This document shows positions 42,813 through 50,905 of a stretch of 64,000 bases of DNA, in pieces. A program made the position numbers and the translations under genes. This stretch comes from JABMMZ01 sp964438995 (GTDB lineage Bacteria > Bacteroidota > Bacteroidia > NS11-12g > UBA955): the NCBI GenBank assembly GCA_964438995.1, contig CAYTMQ010000001.1, forward strand, positions 310,001 through 374,000, in the 5' to 3' direction. How positions within the stretch are numbered: position 1 is the first letter of the stretch; the number at the start of each line of letters is the position of its first letter. Under the pieces are notes generated by a model, which was not told the DNA's origin, did no database searches, and was given only the letters and a program-made list of their open reading frames with translations.

Positions 42813-43988
42813 TTAATGATGTTCTTCTGCGTGGTGGTGTTCTTCTGTTGCAGATCCAATGTACAATGACGCTAATAATGTAAATACATACGCTTGTAAA
42901 AAGGCTACTAACAATTCAAGTACACTCATGAACAATGTAAAAATAACTGAGAATACTGCTGAACCGTAACCAGCAACTACATTGGTTTGACCGAATATGA
43001 ATATTAAACTGAAGAAACCTAAAATGATGATGTGACCAGCGGTGATGTTAGCGAACAAACGCAGCATCAATACAAATGGTTTTAATACAACACCTAAGAT
43101 TTCAATCGGAATTAGCAATACCCACAAAGCAACCGGAACATCTGGTAAGAAAATGTGCTTCCAATAATGCTTGTTGCCTGAGAAATTTACTACTATAAAT
43201 ACTATAACAGCTAATACCATCGTGATTGCAATGTTACCTGTTACGTTTGCACCGAATGGGAAAATCGGAATTAGTCCCATTAAGTTGTTGATGAAAATGA
43301 AAAAGAAAATGGTTAACAACAATGGTAAGAATTTAGCATAGTGCTTACCAACTGATGGTTTGATAACCTCATCTTTCATAAACAATATCAAAGGCTCTAA
43401 TAAAGATTGTAAACCTTTAGGAGCAGCAGTGCCTCTTTTCTTATACGATGAAGCAACTGAGAAGAATATCAATACTATAATGAATGCACCTAATAATAGA
43501 GCAAATACATTTTTAGTGATTGACAAATCTAAAGGCATAGTATTTGAAACCGCGCCTTTTGCATCTAATGCAATATGTCCGTCAGCTTCAGTCTTATATA
43601 TTTTACCTTCGTGTAATTTGTAGAAGTTACCTTTGCTTTCAACGGTAGCATGACCATGTTCAAACTTTGAAGACATGAACATGTGTAAACCGTTGTCGTA
43701 AATGATTACTGGAAGTGGAACACTAACAGCATGACCATTATAATCTAAAATGTGCCAATCGTGCGCATCTTTAACGTGGTCTAAAATCATTTTGCCCGGA
43801 TCAAATTTCTCTTCATGTGCAGTAGCGTGAGCATCATGATGTTCTGTATTTGATACAGTTAGTGAATCATGTGATTCTTCGTGAGCATTAGCAAATGCAT
43901 TTTGCGAAGAAAACAGCACAAAAAATATAAAAAGAAACAAAAATTGAATTCTTCTAAATATCGAAAGTCCTTTATTATCGGGCATCAT
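42813..43988 (-). CDS. atpB: ATP synthase a subunit with long His-rich periplasmic extension
   Basis: Stator proton channel next to the c ring. The essential Arg is in LMLRLFANITAGHIII. At 391 residues it is about 120-150 longer than the usual protein. The extra part is N-terminal: a signal-like hydrophobic stretch (IQFLFLFIFFVLFSSQNAFA) followed by about 120 polar residues rich in His, Asp and Glu (HEESHDS, EHHDAHATAHEE). The C-terminus ends in EEHHHAEEHH. Extended a subunits are known in Bacteroidota; the role of the extension is unclear. The start overlaps the upstream membrane-protein gene by 14 bases. Confidence 0.92.
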   Translation of the reverse strand: MMPDNKGLSIFRRIQFLFLFIFFVLFSSQNAFANAHEESHDSLTVSNTEHHDAHATAHEEKFDPGKMILDHVKDAHDWHILDYNGHAVSVPLPVIIYDNGLHMFMSSKFEHGHATVESKGNFYKLHEGKIYKTEADGHIALDAKGAVSNTMPLDLSITKNVFALLLGAFIIVLIFFSVASSYKKRGTAAPKGLQSLLEPLILFMKDEVIKPSVGKHYAKFLPLLLTIFFFIFINNLMGLIPIFPFGANVTGNIAITMVLAVIVFIVVNFSGNKHYWKHIFLPDVPVALWVLLIPIEILGVVLKPFVLMLRLFANITAGHIIILGFFSLIFIFGQTNVVAGYGSAVFSVIFTLFMSVLELLVAFLQAYVFTLLASLYIGSATEEHHHAEEHH

Positions 43989-44376
43989 CAGTATTTTGGG
44001 ATTTTTCTGAATTGGTGCGCAATTTATGAAGGATTATTCGAATTTCAAAACCCATGTAGACAAAATATGATAATATCAGAAAAATAGTCCCAAGCTTATT
44101 GACTACTTCGCTGGTATACAGATAAATAGCTATTAAAATTAATACTGTTATTAATCTCAATCCCATTGAACCAAAATATCTTGTGTTAAATTGTGATTGA
44201 GAAACATTTAATGCAGATGATAATCTTATAGCAGCTACTATAAATAACAAACAAAAAACTACTTCTATAATACTGAGCGCAAATTTGTCTTTTTGACTAA
44301 CAGAAATATTTGGTACCAACCAAATTAATATAATCAACGCAAGTAAAACGTATATGAAAGATATGAATTGTTTCAT
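43975..44376 (-). CDS. Small membrane protein in the atp operon, AtpI-like position
   Basis: A 133-residue protein with four predicted helices: residues near 5-22, 33-50, 70-87 and 94-115, and a charged tail. I do not recognise a conserved family motif. The gene shares one base with the upstream AtpZ-like gene and overlaps atpB by 14 bases, so it is translated with Fo genes. The place and topology match the AtpI (subunit I) genes of other bacteria, which help c-ring assembly or Mg uptake. Homology cannot be shown from the sequence alone. Confidence 0.7.
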   Translation of the reverse strand: MKQFISFIYVLLALIILIWLVPNISVSQKDKFALSIIEVVFCLLFIVAAIRLSSALNVSQSQFNTRYFGSMGLRLITVLILIAIYLYTSEVVNKLGTIFLILSYFVYMGFEIRIILHKLRTNSEKSQNTDDAR

Positions 44377-44591
44377 TATTTAATTTGTTTAATCATATAA
44401 TACATCGCGCCAAATACACCCAATATAACACCAGCAACCGTGAATGCTGGAAATTTACTGCTATGAAATGTGTCGAAGTATTTGCCAGCAAAGGTACAAA
44501 TCACAATGAAAATTCCCATTTGTAATCCCAGAGCAGAATATCTGGCGTAATCTGGTAGAGGTTTTCTTTCTTTCAAAAGTTTATGATGCAA
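44376..44591 (-). CDS. AtpZ/AtpI family protein
   Basis: A 71-residue protein with two membrane helices: YSALGLQMGIFIVICTFAGKYFD and FTVAGVILGVFGAMYYMIKQI. The Gly in the first helix and the short hairpin form match the AtpZ/AtpI (Pfam ATP-synt_I-related) small proteins encoded before atpB. It overlaps the end of the bactofilin gene by 11 bases and shares one base with the next gene. Confidence 0.8.
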   Translation of the reverse strand: MHHKLLKERKPLPDYARYSALGLQMGIFIVICTFAGKYFDTFHSSKFPAFTVAGVILGVFGAMYYMIKQIK

Positions 44592-44949
44592 CTGTTTTAT
44601 GCGTCATTGTGCATGTTCCATTGAACTCAGCACCACTCTCTATAACCAATTTTGATGTCGTGATATTACCTGTAATTTTAGCAGAAGATCTTAAAAACAA
44701 TGTTTCATTGATGAGAACATCACCTTCAATTTTTCCAGATAAATCTGCACTTCTAGCATTGACGTTTCCTCTTATTTCTGAACTTGCGCCCATGGCAATT
44801 TTAGATTTTGAAATCACATTACCTTCAATTTTTCCATCAATTCTCAAATCTCCATCAGACGTTAAATCACCTTTGATAATGGTGCCTAAGCCTATCATAT
44901 TTAGGGCTGAGTTTTGAGGGATGTCGTTTTTTGCGCTTTTGTTCAACAT
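44581..44949 (-). CDS. Bactofilin (polymer-forming cytoskeletal protein)
   Basis: A 122-residue right-handed beta-helix protein that polymerises without nucleotide. The core repeats are visible as short beta strands: MIGLGTIIKGDLTSDGDLRIDGKIEGNV, then ISKSKIAMG, EIRGNVNARSADLSGKIEGDV and LVIESGAEFNGTC. Short disordered tails flank the core, as usual. It lies 13 bases after an M23-like gene, and bactofilin/M23 pairs are known to cooperate in cell-shape control in other bacteria. Here the pair also heads the ATP synthase operon. Confidence 0.92.
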   Translation of the reverse strand: MLNKSAKNDIPQNSALNMIGLGTIIKGDLTSDGDLRIDGKIEGNVISKSKIAMGASSEIRGNVNARSADLSGKIEGDVLINETLFLRSSAKITGNITTSKLVIESGAEFNGTCTMTHKTVAS

Positions 44950-44962
44950 GTTTGCAATAATA

Positions 44963-45826
44963 TTAAAAAACTATATAATTCAAAGGATTAACTGCTATTC
45001 CATTGTGCCAAAGTTCAAATCTCAATTGTTTTTTAGGATTTTCTTTGTCTGTATATCCTGTAATACCAATAGTTTCACCTGCTTTTACATAAGAACCTAG
45101 TTCTTTGTAAACAGCCGCGTTGTATTTGTATATGGACAACCAGTTGTTTTGATGTTGCAATTGAATGATGTAACCAAATTCGGGTGTCCAGCCACTAAAT
45201 ATGACGGTTCCATCCATTGTAGCTTTTACAGATTCGTCGGTATTGGGCGCAATGTCCAAAGAAGGATGTGTTCTATTGTCGAATCCTGCAGAGACATTGC
45301 CTTTTATTGGGGTAAAAAATAGGTATTCACTACCCATTAAATCTTGACCTTCTATTTCTGCACTTCCGGCATTTACCATTGGTCTGTTATCTGTTTTTTC
45401 AGGTTGTTCTGCTTTTGCTTCGTTCTGAGTTAGTTCGTTTCCTCGGCTTTTTTCAGCTTTGTAAGGTATATCATAAGCAGTAACATCTTCACCGTTGATG
45501 ATTTGTTTCATGGCCGTTTCTCTTTTTTGTGCCATACTCAATTCATTTTCCAAACGGTTAATTTTCCTTAAAACCTCGTTTTTCATTTTTCCATCAAAGG
45601 TCTGACCATAACCTGGTGCATAATCTTTAACTCCTGGAAACAATGTATAAATACCCCAACTAATCAGCGAGAACAATAACAATCCCGCAGATCCAATCAA
45701 CAAAACGTTTGAAGGTGTTAGACTTAAAGAAGTCTTTTCCTGGAGATTGGTTTCATTGATTATGAGTAATCTGTACCTATTTTTTAACTTTTTTAGTAAC
45801 TTTCTGCGGTTTTGTTTACGTTCCAT
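44963..45826 (-). CDS. M23-like (LytM) protein, probably inactive
   Basis: A 287-residue protein with one membrane helix (residues about 37-60, LTPSNVLLIGSAGLLLFSLISWGIYTLFPG region), a coiled coil (MKNEVLRKINRLENELSMAQKRE) and a periplasmic LytM fold. The fold is recognisable in NRTHPSLDIA, GTVIFSGWTPEFGYIIQLQH and VKAGETIGITGY. The zinc ligands are not complete: the HxH motif that should precede FE is QLRFELW, and the catalytic His after Tyr is replaced (IYKYN). It is therefore likely a regulatory or scaffold pseudo-peptidase. First gene of the bactofilin-atp operon, divergent from the SprE-like gene. Confidence 0.85.
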   Translation of the reverse strand: MERKQNRRKLLKKLKNRYRLLIINETNLQEKTSLSLTPSNVLLIGSAGLLLFSLISWGIYTLFPGVKDYAPGYGQTFDGKMKNEVLRKINRLENELSMAQKRETAMKQIINGEDVTAYDIPYKAEKSRGNELTQNEAKAEQPEKTDNRPMVNAGSAEIEGQDLMGSEYLFFTPIKGNVSAGFDNRTHPSLDIAPNTDESVKATMDGTVIFSGWTPEFGYIIQLQHQNNWLSIYKYNAAVYKELGSYVKAGETIGITGYTDKENPKKQLRFELWHNGIAVNPLNYIVF

Positions 45827-45849
45827 GTAAAAAAATGGTCAGCAAATAA

Positions 45850-45857
45850 TAAATTTG
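45850..45857 (+). promoter_or_regulatory. -7 box for the SprE-like gene, with a divergent box at 45864-45871
   Basis: TAAATTTG on the plus strand fits TAnnTTTG and lies 38 bases before the TTG at 45896. On the minus strand TAACTTTG at 45871-45864 fits as well and would serve the M23-bactofilin-atp operon. The two boxes form a compact divergent promoter. Confidence 0.5.
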
Positions 45858-45895
45858 CGTTTTCAAAGTTAATAGGTTTTAACCGAAGAATAAAA

Positions 45896-48442
45896 TTGTT
45901 TAAATTAAAAAATCTCAGTGTTTTCATATTGCTGCTGACCCAAAACTTGTCAGCACAATCCTGGTTATCCAAACAATGGCATAACACAGTGTCACACTAT
46001 AACTATTACTATAATGCCTCTGTATTGGTTAGCGATGCGCGAGAAGACGCTATCATCAGTTACAAAGACAATTACAAAGACATACTTTCACTGTATCCAA
46101 TTCCTGAAGCCTCAACACTTAAAGGTAATGGTGCTAAAATGGATGAAGTACTTAAAAAATGTTCTCATATCATTGACAAGCACTCAAAGGGAAAATGGGT
46201 AGATGATGCTTACCTATTGATGGGCGATGCGCATTTGTTTAAGGGTGATTTTTATTCAGCAGTTGAAGTATACGAATATGTGGCAGGTAGTTTTAAAAAC
46301 ACCACATCTTCTGCTCAAGCTGAAATCAATATTGTTGTCACATACATTCTTCAAGGTAAGAAAGAAGATGCTGAAGCTTTGTATCTAAAATTAAATGGCA
46401 AAAAAGATTTTCCAGCAAAACTCAAAACCCAATTGGATATTGCAGGTGCATCGGTTAACATCAAACAAGGTAAATATGCCAATGCCATTAAATTATTAGA
46501 AGCTGCAATTCCAAAAGTAAAAAACAAGAACCAAAAAATCAGATACAATTTTGTGCTCGCTCAATTGTATTCTTTGAATAAGAAAAATGCAGAAGCTTCT
46601 GCAAGATACAAGAAGGTCATCAAATTAAACCCACCATACGAGTTTGCTTTCAATGCCAAACTTAATATGGCAAAAGCAATCAACATTAAAAACAAAGCAG
46701 AGGTTAAAAATGCGAAAGTGGTGTTGAGAGATATGTTGAGAGATGATAAGAACATTGATTACTTCGATCAAATCTATTTTGAATTGGGCAATCTTGAAAT
46801 TGCCGATAAAAATGAAAATGGAGCTATTGCAGAATACAGCAACTGTTTAAAAGCCAAAGGTACAGATATGGGTATTAAAAGCAGTGCATATTTAGCATTA
46901 GCAGATTTGTATTTTAAAAAGCAAGACTACGAAAATGCTCAAGTGTATTATGATAGTGCTGCAAGAACCATAGAACCAACTCATCCAAATTATAAGTTTA
47001 TTCAAGATAAAAACTCAGTTTTAAACGAACTGATTAAACATCTAGTCAACATCAAAGAGAAAGACAGTTTATTAAGATTGTCTAATAATGATAAGTTGAG
47101 AGAGAAAACAATAGATAGATTAATAAAAGAAGCCAAAGAAAAAGCAGAAAGAGAAAAGCAAGAGATGGAGAACAAAAAACTCCAAATGGATAATTCCAAT
47201 GCTGGTCTGGCTCAAGGCTCTACAAACTTTCCATTCTATAACATGGCAGCCAAGAACAAAGGATTGCAGGATTTTCAGCGAATTTGGGGGCAAATTGGAT
47301 TAACAGATTTTTGGGCCATTGCCAGCAAAAGGCAAGAAGTATTATGGAACAAAATTGACGATGAGCAAGTAAAGAATGATAAAGGGGGAACCATCAAAGA
47401 AGATTTGATAAAGAATGCCCCAGAAGAAAGAAAGAAGTACTACGATAACATACCATTTACACTTTCTGATAAACAAAAAATGAAAGATGAGATTTCTGAA
47501 TCTTATTTTCTAGGAGCGAATGTATATTATCAGAATTTGAAAGAGCTGGATAAAGCAAAGTCATTATTAGACGAGCTGAACACCAAATATCCTAAAAGTA
47601 AATACCAAATCAATTCTTGGTATTTGTTGGCAAGAATATATCAAGATCAAAAGAATGAAACCAAGGCCAATCAGTACATTCAAATGATTAAGGAACTTGA
47701 TTCTAATAGCAACTTCTTAGATGTTTTGTTAAAGAAAGAATCTAAATTGGATTCTACAATTGTAAAAGCAGATAAAGCAGTTGATGAATTATACGCTAAA
47801 ACTTTTGATGCTTATAAAGCAGGTAACTATGTTCAAGCACTTAGCTATAAAAAGGAAAATGATTTGAAGTATCCGGGCAATCCATTGCAAGTTAATTTTG
47901 ATTACATAGAAGCATTGGTAGCAGGCAAGAATGGAGATTTGGTGTTGTTTAGAACAAAATTGCAAGCCATAGCAGACAATTATCCCAATACTGCAATTGC
48001 GCAACAATGTCTTGAAACAATAGAGTTGATTAAGATTAAGAATGGGGAAATTAAGAAAGAGACAGTATCCTCTAAATATACCTATTCTGAAACAGCTGAT
48101 CAGTTTTATATGTTGATTGTGCCTAAGAACACAGATATGACACAATTGAAATTGGCTTTTTTAAATTATAACAAATCATTTTTTGCTGATGAAGGCTTGA
48201 GGGTTACGACATCATTGTTGGGCGACCAATATCAAATATTAATTGTCAATAATTTTAAAGCATTTCAAACGGCTAAAAAGTATCTGAAAGAAATGGAAAC
48301 CAGCGCCAAATTCTTCAGTGATGCAAAAGTGACAGATTACAGCAAGCAATATTTGATCAGCAAAGAAAATTTCAGCGTTTTGATAACTGATAAAATGTTG
48401 AGCGAATACGAAGCGTTTTTCAAAAACAATTATACCAAATAA
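45896..48442 (+). CDS. SprE/PorW-like TPR protein of type IX secretion and gliding
   Basis: About 848 residues. The start is placed at TTG 45896, which opens into a signal peptide (FKLKNLSVFILLLTQNLSAQS). A longer frame from 45812 would overlap the divergent gene and its promoter. After the signal comes WLSKQWHNTVSHYNYYYNASVLV, the N-terminal pattern of SprE/PorW proteins. Several TPR-like helix pairs follow (for example residues 80-160 and 180-330), then a basic, Lys/Glu-rich coiled-coil region and another TPR block. SprE/PorW is needed for T9SS function. Most relatives are lipoproteins, but no lipobox Cys is present here. It precedes the PBP gene by 12 bases. Confidence 0.82.
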   Translation: MFKLKNLSVFILLLTQNLSAQSWLSKQWHNTVSHYNYYYNASVLVSDAREDAIISYKDNYKDILSLYPIPEASTLKGNGAKMDEVLKKCSHIIDKHSKGKWVDDAYLLMGDAHLFKGDFYSAVEVYEYVAGSFKNTTSSAQAEINIVVTYILQGKKEDAEALYLKLNGKKDFPAKLKTQLDIAGASVNIKQGKYANAIKLLEAAIPKVKNKNQKIRYNFVLAQLYSLNKKNAEASARYKKVIKLNPPYEFAFNAKLNMAKAINIKNKAEVKNAKVVLRDMLRDDKNIDYFDQIYFELGNLEIADKNENGAIAEYSNCLKAKGTDMGIKSSAYLALADLYFKKQDYENAQVYYDSAARTIEPTHPNYKFIQDKNSVLNELIKHLVNIKEKDSLLRLSNNDKLREKTIDRLIKEAKEKAEREKQEMENKKLQMDNSNAGLAQGSTNFPFYNMAAKNKGLQDFQRIWGQIGLTDFWAIASKRQEVLWNKIDDEQVKNDKGGTIKEDLIKNAPEERKKYYDNIPFTLSDKQKMKDEISESYFLGANVYYQNLKELDKAKSLLDELNTKYPKSKYQINSWYLLARIYQDQKNETKANQYIQMIKELDSNSNFLDVLLKKESKLDSTIVKADKAVDELYAKTFDAYKAGNYVQALSYKKENDLKYPGNPLQVNFDYIEALVAGKNGDLVLFRTKLQAIADNYPNTAIAQQCLETIELIKIKNGEIKKETVSSKYTYSETADQFYMLIVPKNTDMTQLKLAFLNYNKSFFADEGLRVTTSLLGDQYQILIVNNFKAFQTAKKYLKEMETSAKFFSDAKVTDYSKQYLISKENFSVLITDKMLSEYEAFFKNNYTK

Positions 48443-48454
48443 TTATACAATTCA

Positions 48455-50722
48455 ATGAGCAAGAAGACTGCCGATTCATCAAGTTTTACTAAGAAATTTT
48501 GGAAGTATTTTTTATACTTTCTGTTATTTATTCCAATCTTTTTCATACTAGTAAATTTTGGTATTTTGGGCTCAATGCCTGACATTGAAGAACTCGAAAA
48601 TCCTAAGAGTGCTTTAGCGAGCGAATTGTACTCTGAAGATGGTGAGATGTTGGGTCAGTATTTCATTCAGAAGCGTTCTTATTTAGGATATGACGACATA
48701 CCAAAAGAAATGTTTGATGCTTTGATTTCTACAGAGGATGAGCGATTTTATGAACATTCTGGAATAGATGCCAAACGTTTGGTAGGTGCGGTACTAAGAT
48801 TAGGCCGTTCTGGAGGCGCTTCTACAATAACCCAACAGTTGGCAAAAAACTTGTTTCACTATGATAATGGTATCAGGCCAAATGTATTTGTGCGACTTGC
48901 CCAAAAATTAAAAGAGTGGGTGATTGCTTTGAGGTTAGAAAGAAGATACACCAAAGAAGAAATTGCTACCATGTATTTGAATACGGTTCAATTTTCTGGT
49001 AATTCATTCGGCGTTAAATCTGCAGCTAAAGAGTTCTTTAATAAAGAACCTATAGATTTAAAGGTAGAAGAATGTGCAGTTTTGGTAGGCATGTTAAAAG
49101 CCATTACCATTTACAATCCTAAGAGAAATCCAAATAACTCAATGGCCAGAAGAAATACTGTTATTGGTCAGATGATTAGAAACTTCGATAATTTGAAGGT
49201 TAAGACTTTGAAGAAAGAAGATTTGGAGGCATTAAAAAATCAACCAATTGTTTTGGATTATCAGTATGAAGACCACAATAATGGTCCTGCAGTATACTTC
49301 AGAGAATGGCTAAAGAAAGATTTAATGAAATGGTGTAAAGAACATAAAAAACCAAATGGAGAAAATTACAATTTGTACAAAGATGGTTTAAAAATTTACA
49401 CCACTATCAATTCAAGATTACAAACCTATGCAGAGGATGCAGTAAAATCACATTTAACAGATTTACAACAACAATTTGACAAATCATGGGGTACTAAAGA
49501 ACCATGGAGAGATGAGAATTGGAAAGTGTTGCCAAATTATCCTATTCAAGAATTAAAGAAAACGCCGCGTTACTATGCATTAAAAGAGATGTATGGCAAG
49601 GACACAGCTAAGATCATGAAAGAGTGTCGTACGAAAGTTAAAATGACTGTTTTTTCATGGAGAGGAGACATCGATACCTTAATGAGTCCATTGGATTCTG
49701 TTAAATACATGAAGCGTTTTTTGCATACTGGATTTATTGCAATTCAACCTACTACTGGTCAAGTTAAAGCTTGGGTAGGCGGAATCAACCATCATTATTT
49801 TCAGTACGACCATGTCAACAAAAGTGCAGGCAGACAAGTAGGTTCAACATTTAAACCGTTTGTATACGCATTGGCTATAGATAACAAATTGTCACCATGT
49901 ATTCAATTTCCAAATTCACCTCCACCATATCCAAATTGGAGAGTTGGTAACAGTGATGGTTCTTATGGAGGAACGATGAATATGTACAGAGGTTTGGCAA
50001 CTTCAACAAACTGTATTGTAGCGCAAGTGATGTATGCTATGGGTGAGCAAGCGCCAAGAAATGTGATAGAGTTTGTAAGAAAAATGGGTATCGATTCAGC
50101 TAAAATGGATCCATATCCTTCAATTTGTCTTGGTGTTACAGATATATCTCCATTCGATATGGCTGGAGCATTTTCAACATTTGCCAACAAAGGCTATTGG
50201 ATAGAACCAACCTATTTAACCAGAATAGAAGATAAGAATGGCAATATTTTGGCAGAGTTTGCGCCAACCAATATCAAACAAATCATGACAGAAGAGAAAG
50301 CTTATGTGATGTGTCAATTGTTAGAAGGGGTTGTCAATCATGGAACAGGTTCGAGATTGAGAGGCAAATATGGGGTAACTGGTTGGGTAGGTGGAAAAAC
50401 CGGAACAACACAGAGTAACAGTGATGGTTGGTTTATGGGAGTAACAAGAGATTTGGTTTGCGCGACATGGGTAGGATGCGATAGTCGTAAAGTGCGTTTT
50501 AGAAACACAGCTTACGGTCAAGGAGCCCATTCTGCTTTACCAATTTTTGCCAAGTTTATCAATAAAGCGAAAGCGGACCCTAAACTTGATATTAAGTTAA
50601 TGCCAATCGACCGACCACAGCAAGAATTAAGTATCGAATTTAATTGTGGAGAGTTTATAGGTGATCAAAATGTAGATGAGTTTGGGTCACCTGAAGGGAA
50701 AGATCTCGATCTCGGGATTTAG
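48455..50722 (+). CDS. Class A penicillin-binding protein (PBP1A type)
   Basis: A bifunctional wall synthase of 755 residues. One N-terminal membrane helix (YFLYFLLFIPIFFILVNFGIL) is followed by the GT51 glycosyltransferase domain with the catalytic Glu in STEDERFYEHSGID and GGASTITQQLAKNLF. The transpeptidase domain has all three motifs: STFK (in GRQVGSTFKPFVYA), STN (in LATSTNCIVAQ) and KTG (in GGKTGTTQSNSDGWF). It polymerises glycan and forms 4-3 cross-links. It is co-transcribed with the SprE-like gene. No promoter is visible in the 12-base gap. Confidence 0.93.
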   Translation: MSKKTADSSSFTKKFWKYFLYFLLFIPIFFILVNFGILGSMPDIEELENPKSALASELYSEDGEMLGQYFIQKRSYLGYDDIPKEMFDALISTEDERFYEHSGIDAKRLVGAVLRLGRSGGASTITQQLAKNLFHYDNGIRPNVFVRLAQKLKEWVIALRLERRYTKEEIATMYLNTVQFSGNSFGVKSAAKEFFNKEPIDLKVEECAVLVGMLKAITIYNPKRNPNNSMARRNTVIGQMIRNFDNLKVKTLKKEDLEALKNQPIVLDYQYEDHNNGPAVYFREWLKKDLMKWCKEHKKPNGENYNLYKDGLKIYTTINSRLQTYAEDAVKSHLTDLQQQFDKSWGTKEPWRDENWKVLPNYPIQELKKTPRYYALKEMYGKDTAKIMKECRTKVKMTVFSWRGDIDTLMSPLDSVKYMKRFLHTGFIAIQPTTGQVKAWVGGINHHYFQYDHVNKSAGRQVGSTFKPFVYALAIDNKLSPCIQFPNSPPPYPNWRVGNSDGSYGGTMNMYRGLATSTNCIVAQVMYAMGEQAPRNVIEFVRKMGIDSAKMDPYPSICLGVTDISPFDMAGAFSTFANKGYWIEPTYLTRIEDKNGNILAEFAPTNIKQIMTEEKAYVMCQLLEGVVNHGTGSRLRGKYGVTGWVGGKTGTTQSNSDGWFMGVTRDLVCATWVGCDSRKVRFRNTAYGQGAHSALPIFAKFINKAKADPKLDIKLMPIDRPQQELSIEFNCGEFIGDQNVDEFGSPEGKDLDLGI

Positions 50723-50905
50723 CGCCGTTACGTGCGTAAGTAAAGCAGGCAGTAATAAGTTTTCATCTTTTTTATATGAATTCTTTGTAACTTAATCGTT
50801 CAGAGAGTTTAAATTCCATTCATTTTAAAGTAATTCAATTTTAACGAGCATTCAACAGATGCTTAATTTTAGTGCGTGTTTTTTGTTTCAGAAAATTTCT
50901 AGCAA

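Noticed and set aside
44963..45826. Active M23 endopeptidase
   Set aside because: The HxH zinc motif and the catalytic His are replaced, so only a LytM fold can be claimed.
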